A DNA stretch of 37,652 nt from Nostoc linckia z4 (GCF_002608075.1 NZ_LAHA01000074.1:1-37652), one strand, 5' to 3'. Counted from the stretch's first letter, positions 7,150-16,616 are shown. A program made the numbers and translations. Notes: a model not told the origin generated them from the letters alone.

Positions 7150-8286
7150 ATGAGTATGAAGATTGCGGTGCATTCTTATTTTATTAAAAATCAAGCAAAA
7201 ATTTTTACTGCTTTGGTTTTAACTGGTATTTTATCTGTTAGCAGTGGTTTAACACTCATCAAAGATGCTAGAGCGGCTTCTGCAAATTTATCTCTAGAAA
7301 CAAGTAGTGATGTTTCTAAAGACAATACTAAATCAAATCGCTTGCCGCGTCCAGTAGCTAATGCGGTGCTGCAAGATTTAGCTAGTAGAGAGGGAATTTC
7401 AACTAGAGAACTGAAAATTACTAACTATAACCAACAGACTTGGAGTAATGGTTGTTTAGAATTACCCCAACCTGATGAAGCCTGCACCGAAGCTTTAGTT
7501 TCTGGTTGGCGAGTTGTGGTGTCTAATGGTAGAGAAAATTGGATTTATCATACTGATAGCAACGGGCGATCGCTACGTTTAGCCTCGGCAAATACTCCTT
7601 CAGATAAATTACCAACATCTATAAAAAATGCTGTTTTGCAGGCTGCATCCAAACGTTTGCAACAACCAATTTCTCAGCTAAGGATTGTTGAATCTCAACA
7701 ACAAACTTGGAGAAATGGCTGTTTAGAATTAGCGAATCCTGATGAATTCTGTACCCAAGCCTTAGTACCAGGCTGGCGAGTTGTTGTTAGTGGACGCCAA
7801 CAAACCTTGGTTTATCACACCAATCAGACAGGTTCGGTAGTTAGGCTCAATCAAAAACCTAACCAAAGCACACTAACACCCGTAACGATTCCAGTCAGCG
7901 AGTTACCACCACCTTTGGATCGCGATGTAGTATTTCGGCAAATTTCCAGTGGGGGATTTGCTGGTACAACCTACGAGACTGTTTTACTCAGAAATGGACA
8001 ATTGATTCGCGTGCGGATTGGTGATGCTAACGATTCTGAGCGTAGTGTTCGCCGTGTTTCTGTACAACAGGTGAGACAATTTTTGCGATCGCTAGAACGT
8101 TATAAATTCACTCAATTCCGCAATCTCAGTTACCCTGCACCTGGTGGTGCTGCTGACTATATCACCTACACTCTCACCAGCCAAAAAAATACAGTTCAGT
8201 ACAACGACATCTCTCAAAATAATCTGCCAAGCAATTTACAAGTAGTAATTAAAGCTTGGAATCAGATTACAGCTAGCGCTCAATAG
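7150..8286 (+). CDS. Secreted protein: two NGCLEL domains plus emfourin-like C-terminal domain
   Basis: A 378-residue exported protein. Residues 1-42 are a signal peptide (hydrophobic core about 18-36, probable cleavage after ARA). Two homologous domains follow, about 65-145 and 154-233; each has (Q)QTW-x-NGCLEL, PDE-x-CT-x-ALV-x-GWRVVVS, YHT and a final RL. Each has one cysteine pair (C102/C112, C191/C201) that could form a disulfide. This domain is common in exported cyanobacterial proteins with no known role. Residues 264-372 (SSGGFAGTTYETVLLRNG ... PGGAADYITYTL ... NLQVVIKAWNQI) resemble emfourin, a protealysin inhibitor fold. Function is inferred at most to be periplasmic binding or inhibition. 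The start could also be the ATG at 7156. Confidence 0.8.
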   Translation: MSMKIAVHSYFIKNQAKIFTALVLTGILSVSSGLTLIKDARAASANLSLETSSDVSKDNTKSNRLPRPVANAVLQDLASREGISTRELKITNYNQQTWSNGCLELPQPDEACTEALVSGWRVVVSNGRENWIYHTDSNGRSLRLASANTPSDKLPTSIKNAVLQAASKRLQQPISQLRIVESQQQTWRNGCLELANPDEFCTQALVPGWRVVVSGRQQTLVYHTNQTGSVVRLNQKPNQSTLTPVTIPVSELPPPLDRDVVFRQISSGGFAGTTYETVLLRNGQLIRVRIGDANDSERSVRRVSVQQVRQFLRSLERYKFTQFRNLSYPAPGGAADYITYTLTSQKNTVQYNDISQNNLPSNLQVVIKAWNQITASAQ

Positions 8287-8287
8287 T

Positions 8288-8419
8288 GATTGGGGAAAGG
8301 GGAAAGGGTAAAGGGGAAAGGGGAAAGGGTAAAGGGGAAAGGGGAAAGGGGAAAGGGTAAAGGAAAGGGGAAAGGGGAAAGGGTAAAGGGGAAAGGGTAA
8401 AGGGGAAAGGGGAAAGGAA
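8288..8419. repeat. GGGGAAA heptamer array
   Basis: About 18 tandem copies of ggggaaa with occasional gggtaaa variants, beginning two bases after the stop codon of the preceding gene. It is strongly strand-asymmetric (all purine on the plus strand). Confidence 0.9.
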
Positions 8420-8433
8420 AGATGAGTTTTTCC

Positions 8434-8605
8434 CCTCTGCCCAATGCCCAATGCCCAATGCCCAATGCCCAATGCCCAATACTTCGACTACGCTCAGTAC
8501 AAGTGCCCAAAGCCCCATGCCCAATGCCCCATGCCCAATGCCCCATGCCCAATGCCCCATGCCCAATGCCCAATGCCCCATACCCAATGCCCAATACCCA
8601 ATATT
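8434..8605. repeat. ATGCCCA heptamer array with an inserted 23-bp repeat
   Basis: Tandem ATGCCCA/ATGCCCC copies on the plus strand. The array is split at about 8481-8503 by a segment containing cttcgactacgctcagtac, a sequence that recurs in Nostocales genomes. Long reading frames through it (MPNAQCP-type) are low-complexity artefacts. Confidence 0.88.
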
Positions 8606-8647
8606 GGCCATACAATCGAAACGATAATTAGATCGTACTTGTGGTAG

Positions 8648-9895
8648 ATGATGAAAAGGCTTGTAAAGTGGTGTGTTGGGTTTTGGAATATTCACCAAGG
8701 CAGAAAATCGGGGTTATTTGTCCTTGTGGCTACTTTGAGTGTAGTAGCTACAGTGATGTTTTCGTTGCCTTTAACGGCTCAAACTGTTCCTCAGAGATTA
8801 CCAGCGTCTGAGTTAAGGGGAGTGTGGTTAACGAATATTGACAGTGATGTGTTGTTCGAGCGCGATCGCCTCAAGGGATCTTTACAACGCCTTGATGAAC
8901 TAAATTTTAACACCGTATACCCAGCTGTTTGGAATTGGGGGTATACACTATATCCTAGCAAAGTTGCAGCCAAAGTCATTGGGCGATCGCTCGATCCCAC
9001 ACCCGGACTACAAGGGCGAGATATGCTCAAAGAAATTGTGGATGTGGGACACCAAAAAGGGTTAACTGTTATTCCCTGGTTTGAATTTGGCTTTATGGCA
9101 CCAGCAGATTCCCTATTGGCTAAAAATCGTCCCCAATGGCTCACCAGTCGCAGCAATGGCACGCGCATTGTTAAAGAAGGCATACACGACCGAGTTTGGC
9201 TAAATCCTTTTCGCCCAGAAGTACAACAATTTATTCAAGATTTAATTGTTGAAATTGTGAGAAATTACGATATCGATGGCATCCAATTTGATGACCATTT
9301 TGGCTTACCTTCAGAATTAGGATACGATGCTTATACAGTGGCACTTTATAAAAAAGAACACCGCAATCAAGCTCCGTCTAAAAATTTTAAAGATCCAGAA
9401 TGGGTACGTTGGAGAGCTAATAAAATCACCGACTTTATGAAGCGGGTATTCACAGCCATCAAAGCTACTAAAAAAGATTGTATTGTTTCTGTTGCACCTA
9501 ATCCTCAGCGTTTTTCTTACGAATACTTTTTAGCAGACTGGCAAAAGTGGGAACGGATGGGAATTGTGGAAGATTTAGTTTTGCAAATCTATCGGGATGA
9601 TTTGAATGTTTTTGTCGGTGAATTAGAATATCCAGAAGTGAAGGCAGCAAAGAGCCATATTCCTGTGAGCATTGGTATTTTGGCTGGTTTAAAAAACAGA
9701 TCTATACCCATGCAACAAATTCAAACACAAGTGCAAAAAGTACGCGATCGTAACTTTGCTGGTGTCTCTTTCTTTTTCTATGAAACTCTCTGGAATATGA
9801 GCAAAGAAAAGCCCCTAGAACGTCAAAATACTTTCCAGAAAATTTTCCCCGCACCAACAACATACCCGAATTTACTTGCAGGTTGGAAGCCATAG
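8648..9895 (+). CDS. Exported glycoside-hydrolase-like protein, GHL10 family (DUF187-type)
   Basis: A 415-residue protein with a membrane-spanning signal sequence (hydrophobic segment about 22-44, likely cleavage near TAQT). The mature part begins LRGVWLTNIDSDVL and follows a TIM-barrel pattern: LNFNTVYPAVWNWGYTLYPS, GLTVIPWFEFGFM, DGIQFDDHFGLPSELGYD, and VLQIYRDDL. These are the signatures of family-10-like glycoside hydrolases, which include enzymes acting on peptidoglycan or exopolysaccharide backbones in other bacteria. The acidic residues in DGIQFDDHF are the likely active-site cluster. Substrate is unknown. It is separated from the preceding secreted-protein gene by two heptamer arrays. 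Confidence 0.88.
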   Translation: MMKRLVKWCVGFWNIHQGRKSGLFVLVATLSVVATVMFSLPLTAQTVPQRLPASELRGVWLTNIDSDVLFERDRLKGSLQRLDELNFNTVYPAVWNWGYTLYPSKVAAKVIGRSLDPTPGLQGRDMLKEIVDVGHQKGLTVIPWFEFGFMAPADSLLAKNRPQWLTSRSNGTRIVKEGIHDRVWLNPFRPEVQQFIQDLIVEIVRNYDIDGIQFDDHFGLPSELGYDAYTVALYKKEHRNQAPSKNFKDPEWVRWRANKITDFMKRVFTAIKATKKDCIVSVAPNPQRFSYEYFLADWQKWERMGIVEDLVLQIYRDDLNVFVGELEYPEVKAAKSHIPVSIGILAGLKNRSIPMQQIQTQVQKVRDRNFAGVSFFFYETLWNMSKEKPLERQNTFQKIFPAPTTYPNLLAGWKP

Positions 9896-9957
9896 AGTTA
9901 ATAATTTCTAATTCATAATTTTTGAATTGAATTTTCCTCTATTAATTTCTATATCAG

Positions 9958-10082
9958 TCAGGGGTGGGGAGGTATGGGGAGAAGGGAGATGGGGGAGATG
10001 GGGAGACAAGGGAGCAGGGGAGATCAGTTTTCCCCAATGCCCCAATGCCCCATGCCCCATGCCCAATGCCCAATACCCAATA
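9958..10082. repeat. GGGGAGA and ATGCCCA heptamer arrays
   Basis: Purine-rich gggagatg copies (9961-10024) pass into ATGCCCC/ATGCCCA copies (10033-10079). The second block abuts the stop codon of the minus-strand glycosyltransferase at 10083. The array fills the gap between two convergent genes. Confidence 0.88.
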
Positions 10083-11270
10083 TTACCAACCAGTTTGCGA
10101 TCGCTCTTGCACAACTCGCTGATAAACTTCTTCGGTTTGCTTGGCTAATTTCGGCCAGCTAAAACGTTGCTCTAAATCTTCATAAGCATTATCCACCAGC
10201 CATTGCCGATAATCTGGATTTCTCAACACCTCCAAAATTCCCCAGGCTAAAGAATCAGCATTATTTACCCAAGTCACAATACCTGTTTTGGTATGTTGCA
10301 CTACTTCGGGAAAACCACCTGTATCAGATACAACTACGGGAACGCGAGAAGCAAAGCTTTCTAAAGCGACAATTCCAAAGGGTTCGTAAAGGCTGGGAAA
10401 TACTGCACAGTCAGCAATGGTTTGAAATTTATCTAAGTATTCATCGGAGAGAAAACCAGTAAAGTAGCATTTATCCCAAATTCCCAAATCCCAGGCTTGG
10501 CGTTTGAGATGGTCGGTATTTCCACCACCAACAATGACAAATTTTACTTTACCTCCCATTTCCCAAAGAACTTTGGGTGCAGCATTGAGCAATATAGGTA
10601 CACCCTTTTCATAGGTCATACGACCGAGGTAGTAAACAATTTTCTCGTCGTCGTTGGCAAATTGGCGGCGAAAATCCAGAGCGTGAAAATCTTCGTGGTG
10701 TCGTTTTTTTTCGGCTCGGATACCGTTATAAATAACATCAATTTTATTCCAAGGGCTGTGTAGCGCTCGTTCTACTTCTCGTCGCATATAATCGCTACAA
10801 ACAATAATCCGCCAAGCATTGTAAGCAAGTATTGTTTCTTTACCATTAATATAACGTTGCGTATCAGTATGAATACCGTTATAACGTCCGTATTCTGTGG
10901 CGTGAATTGTGGCAATTAGTGGTATTTTAAAATTATGCTTGAGAGCGATCGCTGCGTCTCCCACTAACCAATCATGGGCATGAATCAAATCAAACGGGCC
11001 TTCCTCTAAGATTAACTTCCCGCCATGATGTCCCATACTTTCGTTGAGATTCACCACCCAGTGGAAAAAGTCATTGCTATGTCCCACGGGCACGCGATGT
11101 ATCTTCACTCCCTCCACCACTTCATACATGGATGCCTGACCAAACTCCACTGTAATCAAATGGATTTCATGCCCTAACTTCACCAGTTCCGGGTACAACT
11201 CAGCTACATGACGTGCAATTCCTCCAACTATCCTGGGTGGAAACTCCCAACTCAGTACCAGTATCTTCAT
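10083..11270 (-). CDS. GT4-family (GT-B fold) glycosyltransferase
   Basis: A 395-residue retaining glycosyltransferase. The N-terminal Rossmann half starts MKILVLSWEFPPRIVGGIARH with the glycine-rich acceptor/donor loop, and includes FDLIHAHDWL near 93. The C-terminal half carries YLGRMTYEKG near 214 and the EX7E motif E296-PFGIVAL-E304, which binds the nucleotide sugar. There is no signal or membrane segment, so it acts in the cytosol or at the membrane face. The opening resembles glycogen-synthase-like GT4 enzymes, but donor and acceptor cannot be read. Start is the ATG at 11268-11270. Confidence 0.9.
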   Translation of the reverse strand: MKILVLSWEFPPRIVGGIARHVAELYPELVKLGHEIHLITVEFGQASMYEVVEGVKIHRVPVGHSNDFFHWVVNLNESMGHHGGKLILEEGPFDLIHAHDWLVGDAAIALKHNFKIPLIATIHATEYGRYNGIHTDTQRYINGKETILAYNAWRIIVCSDYMRREVERALHSPWNKIDVIYNGIRAEKKRHHEDFHALDFRRQFANDDEKIVYYLGRMTYEKGVPILLNAAPKVLWEMGGKVKFVIVGGGNTDHLKRQAWDLGIWDKCYFTGFLSDEYLDKFQTIADCAVFPSLYEPFGIVALESFASRVPVVVSDTGGFPEVVQHTKTGIVTWVNNADSLAWGILEVLRNPDYRQWLVDNAYEDLEQRFSWPKLAKQTEEVYQRVVQERSQTGW

Positions 11271-11420
11271 CTGCTAGATTCCCCAAGACTTTACAAATAT
11301 CTAAAAAACTAGATTTATCTAAAAATACAAGTCTGCCAATCTTATTGAGTGTATTTACTCATATTTTTAGATTTTTTAACAGTTATTTTGTTAAAGCTTA
11401 TCAAAGGATAAGAACTATGG

Positions 11421-11582
11421 AGCATAGGGCATAGGGCATAGGGCATAGGGCATAGGGCATAGGGCATTGAGCATTGGCGCAGAGGGGAAAACTGATCTCC
11501 TTGTCTCCCTTGTCTCCCTTGTCTCCCTTGTCTCCCCATCTCCCCATCTCCCCATCTCCCCATCTCCCCATCTCCCCCTCCC
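11421..11582. repeat. TAGGGCA and CTCCCC(AT/TTGT) heptamer arrays
   Basis: Tandem gcataggg copies at 11421-11468 are followed by ccttgtct and ccccatct copies at 11498-11582. The second block ends four bases from the stop codon of the diguanylate cyclase gene. The remaining gap (11271-11420) is AT-rich and should hold the glycosyltransferase promoter. Confidence 0.88.
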
Positions 11583-11585
11583 CCA

Positions 11586-14267
11586 CTAAAGAGGCGAACA
11601 ACAAACAGCACGAACTCGATCGCGTCCTTCTTGTTTGGCTATATAAAGCGCTTTGTCGGCTGCATTAATCAAGTCTTGGGGCGACAGTTCGCTATTTGGC
11701 ACAGTGCTGACAACGCCGAGACTGACGGTTACATAATTACAGACGCCAGATTTGGCATGGGGAATCTCTAAGTTGCGTACTGCTTGTCGAATGGCTTGAG
11801 CTAGATGAATCGCGCCTTGAATTTCTGTATTTGGTAAGATTACGGCAAATTCTTCTCCACCGTAACGAGCTACTAAATCTGCTGGACGCTTAATAATATC
11901 TAAGAGCGCACTGGCAACTTTTTGTAAACAATTATCTCCTGCTAAATGACCGTAGGTGTCGTTGTAGGGTTTAAAAAAATCAACATCTAATAAAATTAAA
12001 GACAGTGGTACTTTCTCGCGTTTGAGTCGATGCCATTCAGTTTCGAGATATTCATCAAATCGGCGGCGATTGGCTATTTGAGTCAAGCCATCTAAGGTAG
12101 CTAATCTTTGTAATTCTTCGTTGGCGGCTTGTAGTTGCTGGTAAAGTACTGATTGATGAATGGCGATCGCTACTTGAGAGGCTAATTGCTGCAATAAATT
12201 AACTTCAAATGCCTGCCAGTTACGAGGTGTGGCAAACTGATAAGTAATTAATAAGCCCCACAAATGTTGCCCATTCAAAATCGGCACCACCATTGCAGCT
12301 TTCACCTGATAAAGTTGCAATAATTCAAAAACGTCGGTTGAAAAATCAGATTGTTGAATATTATTTAAAATTTTGGGTAATCCCTGGTAATAGTGGCTAA
12401 AATCTTCTTGAATGCAAAATGGCAAAATTGTATTTCTTAATTGCTGAGGACAACCGTCAACTACGGATTCTGCAACAAAATAACCACTACAGTCAGTTGC
12501 TAATTGATAAATAGCTACACAATCTGAACGCAAGCATTCTCGAATACTATTTACAGTTGTATTTAAAACATCTTCTAAATTTAGCGATCGCCGAATCTGT
12601 TGAGTTACTTCAGTGATTAATCTTTCTCCTCTTGCTTGTTGTCGCAGCACTTCTTCGGCTTGCTTGCGAGTGCTAATATCTTCCACTGAACCAAGAATCT
12701 GCGTTGGAGTACCGTTAGCATCTCTGGCAAAGACGACTTCTCTGGTATTCAACCAAAGCCACTGGCCGTTTTTGTGCCGAAATCTGTATTCGGTGGACAT
12801 CACTTCATTGTCCTTGAGGTTGGTGAAGCGATTTGTTATGTCATAGCAGAGATGTTGGTCATCTGGATGAAAACAATTTACGAACCATTGCGGATCTGCT
12901 TGACAAAATTCTTCTGGAGAATAACCTAAAATTTTCAGACTTTGCTGATTCAGATAAATACTTGTTCCTTGTAATAGATCAAATAAATATAAAATATGGG
13001 GTACTGTATTAGCAACCTTTTGGAGAAAGTCTTGACTTGAGCGCAATGCTTCTTCGGCTTTGTGGCGTTCGCGCAGGGCGGCTTGCCATTCACTAATATC
13101 TCGTCCCTCAGAAACGATGGCACTCACGCGCCCTGTTTCATCAACTATAGGACGTAGTGAAAAATCAAGAGTAATCACTCGTTCGTCTCTACCCCAAATA
13201 TCAACTTCATAGCGAATAAATTCCCCATTGGTAGCATTAGCAATGGCACTTTTTAATTGTGCTTGTGTATCTGGAGAAATTGTCCACCATTTTGCTTCCC
13301 AAAATAATTGACCGACAACTTCTTCTCGTGTAATTCCAGCAAAATCCAGTGCTGTTTGATTGACTTCTAAAACAATTCCGTTGGTCTGAAGCAATCCCAT
13401 AAACTCTATAGTTTGATTGAAGATGGCACGGAATTTTTGCTCATTTTGACTTAAGGCTTGTTCTGCACGTTTGCGTTCGGTGATATCTCGTCCCACCGAT
13501 TGCAGTTCTACAAGATGATTTTCCTCATCAAATATACCTCTAACATTCCACTGCGCCCAGCGCACTTCTTTACAAGCCATAACTCGATTTTCAAAAGTGA
13601 CAACGGGATTTTCTAAGGTAATGGAATTGACTAAATCAAATACATATTCTTTGTCTTGTTTAAATACAATAGGTTCGTAGTGCTGACCAATAATTGTTTC
13701 TCGCTTGATTCCAAAATACCTACAGAAAGCTTCATTGACGAAGGTAACAGTACCATCAGGTAAGCCTCTGGCAATCAGTTCGGTTTGGTCTTCGAGAATA
13801 GCACGATAACGAGCTTCGCTTTGCTTGAGGGCTGCTTCTACCTGTTTTCGTTCGCTAATATCAAACACTAAACCCTGAAGTACTTGAGTTTGTCCATCTA
13901 CACAGAGAATGAGATTGGCTTGGTTTCGTACCCAAATCATACTACCATCATGCCTAATCATCCGATACTCAATACACAGAGGTTGTCCAGTGGAAATTGT
14001 GCTATTTACAGCTTGCCAAAGGCGATGGCGATCTTCAGGATGAGTGTAATCTAACCAACTATTGAAGAAACTAGGATTCCAATCTTCGGGAGCCACGCCT
14101 AACAATTGTTGCAGTTGCGGACTAATATAAGCAACTTTGGCAGTAGTATTGAGCGGTGAAATGTAAACAACCCCTGGAATCTGTTCTACTAAGGTGCGAT
14201 ACTTTTGCTCTGCCTCAGAGACTTTTTCATCCGCTTGGTTGTGACTCATAATGTTTTGAATTTCCAC
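11586..14267 (-). CDS. Sensor diguanylate cyclase, PAS-PAS-PAS-PAS-GAF-GGDEF
   Basis: An 893-residue cytosolic protein with no membrane segment. Domains: PAS at about 20-145, 150-270, 272-400 and 405-540, each ending in a DISERK/DITERK/DISEW/DISTRK junction; GAF at about 555-705; GGDEF at 720-890. The active site is intact (GGEEF 803-807, preceded by DGLTQIANRRRFDEYL), so it should make c-di-GMP from GTP. An inhibitory site RxxD (R794-D797) lies exactly five residues before the GGEEF, predicting product feedback inhibition. The GAF domain lacks an obvious chromophore Cys within the usual bilin-binding context, so light sensing is not supported. No EAL domain or c-di-GMP effector is adjacent. 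ATG at 14265-14267 chosen; an ATG six codons later is possible. Confidence 0.93.
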   Translation of the reverse strand: MEIQNIMSHNQADEKVSEAEQKYRTLVEQIPGVVYISPLNTTAKVAYISPQLQQLLGVAPEDWNPSFFNSWLDYTHPEDRHRLWQAVNSTISTGQPLCIEYRMIRHDGSMIWVRNQANLILCVDGQTQVLQGLVFDISERKQVEAALKQSEARYRAILEDQTELIARGLPDGTVTFVNEAFCRYFGIKRETIIGQHYEPIVFKQDKEYVFDLVNSITLENPVVTFENRVMACKEVRWAQWNVRGIFDEENHLVELQSVGRDITERKRAEQALSQNEQKFRAIFNQTIEFMGLLQTNGIVLEVNQTALDFAGITREEVVGQLFWEAKWWTISPDTQAQLKSAIANATNGEFIRYEVDIWGRDERVITLDFSLRPIVDETGRVSAIVSEGRDISEWQAALRERHKAEEALRSSQDFLQKVANTVPHILYLFDLLQGTSIYLNQQSLKILGYSPEEFCQADPQWFVNCFHPDDQHLCYDITNRFTNLKDNEVMSTEYRFRHKNGQWLWLNTREVVFARDANGTPTQILGSVEDISTRKQAEEVLRQQARGERLITEVTQQIRRSLNLEDVLNTTVNSIRECLRSDCVAIYQLATDCSGYFVAESVVDGCPQQLRNTILPFCIQEDFSHYYQGLPKILNNIQQSDFSTDVFELLQLYQVKAAMVVPILNGQHLWGLLITYQFATPRNWQAFEVNLLQQLASQVAIAIHQSVLYQQLQAANEELQRLATLDGLTQIANRRRFDEYLETEWHRLKREKVPLSLILLDVDFFKPYNDTYGHLAGDNCLQKVASALLDIIKRPADLVARYGGEEFAVILPNTEIQGAIHLAQAIRQAVRNLEIPHAKSGVCNYVTVSLGVVSTVPNSELSPQDLINAADKALYIAKQEGRDRVRAVCCSPL

Positions 14268-14719
14268 AATAAAGTATAATTGCCAGTGTTAGAAATCCTG
14301 CATTAAAAGCACATTTAATAACCGCTGAGCTAACAGAAAGTCAGTTCCACGGTGATGGCGACCAAGCGCCTTAGGGATGGTTGTAGGAGTGTAGGGATAA
14401 TCATTGGTGTTAACTTCTGCTCAAACACTCAATTTGCTGTGGTTTTAGATACTGCAACCCCGTTGAAAATCTCCCCAAGGATCGGGGGCGAGAGAGGATA
14501 CATAAGCAATAGGCTTATATCATAACTAACTAATCACTTATAATTACCGGTTCTATGCAAAAATCCCACAAGCCTTTTTCCCTTGTTAAGACCTGCCCTC
14601 TATAAGATGATTCCGTTTTTTCTGGAACTGGAACTACTACAATTACTATTGATGCTAGATAATGGGGAAGCTTTGACATTTATTTGCCAATCTAGCCCCA
14701 GAGAGAAAAACTAACAATT
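14268..14719. other. Divergent intergenic region between the cyclase gene and aspS
   Basis: The 452-base gap holds no open frame I can support and no heptamer array. Around 14479-14497 there is a short inverted pair (ctcccc ... ggggg). A TATAAT hexamer at 14539-14544 is a possible -10 for aspS, but no convincing -35 lies at the right spacing. Confidence 0.4.
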
Positions 14720-16507
14720 ATGCGAACTCACTATTGCGGCGAAGTCCGAAAAGAACATATTGGAGAAACTGTTACCTTTTACGGATGGATAGACCGTCGC
14801 CGCGATCATGGGGGCGTGATATTTTTAGATTTACGCGATCGCTCTGGCATTGTCCAAATCGTCAGCGATCCGCAACGCACCCCCGATTCCTATGAACAGG
14901 CAAATGCCCTGCGAAATGAATATGTTGTCCAAATCACTGGTAGGGTAACGCAACGCCCCCAAGAATCCCTCAATCCCCGTCTACCTACCGGTGAGATAGA
15001 AATTTACGCAGATAAAATTCAACTCCTCAACGCCGTCCGTAAACAATTACCTTTCCAAGTTTCCATAGCCGATGGCGAAACAGTAAGGGAAGACTTGCGG
15101 CTAAAATACCGCTATTTAGATTTGCGACGCGAACGCATGGCACACAATTTGCAACTGCGTCATCAAATTGTCAAAGCTATGCGTCGTTACCTGGAAGATT
15201 TGGAAGGTTTCATCGAAGTCGAAACCCCAATACTCACCCGTTCTACTCCCGAAGGTGCTAGGGATTATATCCTACCCAGTCGCGTCAACCCCGGTGAATG
15301 GTTTGCTCTACCACAATCACCACAGCTATTTAAACAATTGCTGATGGTATCCGGCTTGGATAGATATTATCAAATTGCCCGTTGCTTCCGTGATGAAGAC
15401 TTACGCGCCGATAGACAACCAGAATTCACCCAGTTGGACATGGAAATGAGTTTCATGTCCCAAGAAGAAATTATCGAACTCAACGAAAAGTTAGTTTGTC
15501 ATATCTTCAAAACGGTTAAGGGCATTGAATTACAACGGCCTTTCCCCCGTCTCACCTACGCTGAAGGAATGGAACGCTACGGTAGCGATAAACCAGATAC
15601 CCGCTATGGTTTGGAATTAGTCAACGTCTCGGATATCGTTAAAGACTCTGGTTTCAAAGTCTTTCGAGACACCGTAATCAATGGTGGTATCGTCAAAATC
15701 CTACCGATTCCCAACGGCAATGATGTTATTTCTAATGTCCGTATTAAACCAGGTGGTGATTTATTCAAAGAAGCCAGCGAAGCCGGCGCTAAAGGTTTAG
15801 CTTATATCCGGGTGAGAGACGATGGCGAAATTGACACCATTGGTGCAATTAAAGACAACCTCAGCGCAGAACAAAAACAGGAAATTCTCCAGCGCACAGG
15901 TGCTAAAGCTGGACATTTGTTATTGTTCGGGGCTGGTGATGCTGCCACCGTTAATAAAACTTTAGATAGGTTACGGCAAGTAATTGCTAGAGAATTTGGA
16001 TTAATCGATCCAGAAAAAATTAACTTGCTGTGGATTACAGATTTCCCCATGTTTGAGTGGAACGCTGACGAAAAACGCCTCGAAGCACTGCACCACCCAT
16101 TTACAGCGCCGCATCCTGAAGATTTGAGCGATTTAAAGACAGCACGCGCCCAAGCTTATGACTTGGTATTCAACGGCGTGGAAGTTGGCGGTGGTAGTTT
16201 GCGGATTTATCAGCGAGAAATTCAACAACAGGTATTTGATGCCATCGGCTTGTCTCCAGAAGAAGCACAAAATAAATTCGGCTTTTTATTGGAAGCATTT
16301 GAATATGGTACACCGCCTCACGGTGGCATCGCCTACGGTTTAGACCGTTTGGTAATGTTGCTAGCCGGGGAAGAATCCATCCGAGATGTGATTGCTTTTC
16401 CCAAGACGCAACAAGCCCGTTGTTTGTTAACAGATGCACCCTCTGGAGTAGATGTCAAGCAACTCAAAGAATTACACGTTGCTTCGACATATAAGCCCAA
16501 ATCGTAA
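14720..16507 (+). CDS. aspS: Aspartyl-tRNA synthetase
   Basis: The 595-residue class IIb enzyme charges tRNA with aspartate. The N-terminal OB-fold anticodon-binding domain is at 1-105 (YGWIDRRRDHGGVIFLDLRD). The catalytic core has motif 1 near 155-185, motif 2 at about 222-245 (FRDEDLRADRQPEFTQLDME) and motif 3 near 530-550 (GGIAYGLDRLVML). The GAD insertion lies at about 290-420. The length is that of the bacterial type. It is a single plus-strand gene with an ATG start preceded by the purine-rich gagagaaaa. Confidence 0.97.
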   Translation: MRTHYCGEVRKEHIGETVTFYGWIDRRRDHGGVIFLDLRDRSGIVQIVSDPQRTPDSYEQANALRNEYVVQITGRVTQRPQESLNPRLPTGEIEIYADKIQLLNAVRKQLPFQVSIADGETVREDLRLKYRYLDLRRERMAHNLQLRHQIVKAMRRYLEDLEGFIEVETPILTRSTPEGARDYILPSRVNPGEWFALPQSPQLFKQLLMVSGLDRYYQIARCFRDEDLRADRQPEFTQLDMEMSFMSQEEIIELNEKLVCHIFKTVKGIELQRPFPRLTYAEGMERYGSDKPDTRYGLELVNVSDIVKDSGFKVFRDTVINGGIVKILPIPNGNDVISNVRIKPGGDLFKEASEAGAKGLAYIRVRDDGEIDTIGAIKDNLSAEQKQEILQRTGAKAGHLLLFGAGDAATVNKTLDRLRQVIAREFGLIDPEKINLLWITDFPMFEWNADEKRLEALHHPFTAPHPEDLSDLKTARAQAYDLVFNGVEVGGGSLRIYQREIQQQVFDAIGLSPEEAQNKFGFLLEAFEYGTPPHGGIAYGLDRLVMLLAGEESIRDVIAFPKTQQARCLLTDAPSGVDVKQLKELHVASTYKPKS

Positions 16508-16538
16508 CAAAACACAAGGAAAGCAAAAAAATTAGTAG

Positions 16539-16566
16539 GGTGTGTTACGCCGCAGGCTAACGCACC
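16539..16566. repeat. Dispersed inverted repeat (REP-like) after aspS
   Basis: ggtgtgtta (16539-16547) and taacgcacc (16558-16566) form a 9-bp stem with one G-T pair around a 10-base loop; a second partial copy (gtgcgttacg) follows at about 16581. This 'GGTGCGTTA' palindrome is a common intergenic repeat in Nostocales. It sits between the convergent aspS and DUF1902 genes and may also end transcripts. Confidence 0.7.
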
Positions 16567-16616
16567 ACCAACAAATTAAAGTGCGTTACGAAGATAGCAA
16601 TAACCCAGTCTATTGA

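Noticed and set aside
8273..8698. Long open frames on both strands through the GGGGAAA and ATGCCCA arrays (MPNAQCP-, GHWALGIG- and PFPLSPF-type proteins)
   Set aside because: The period-7 DNA gives periodic low-complexity peptides in all frames. No start context, no homology and several overlapping frames at once.
12145..12605. Bilin-binding (cyanobacteriochrome) GAF in the diguanylate cyclase
   Set aside because: Cysteines exist in the GAF region (for example near residues 578, 583, 605, 618) but none is followed by the His of the typical chromophore-binding Cys-His pair.
14268..14719. tRNA or riboswitch in the cyclase-aspS gap
   Set aside because: No T-loop (GGTTCRA), no cloverleaf arms and no riboswitch core I recognise.
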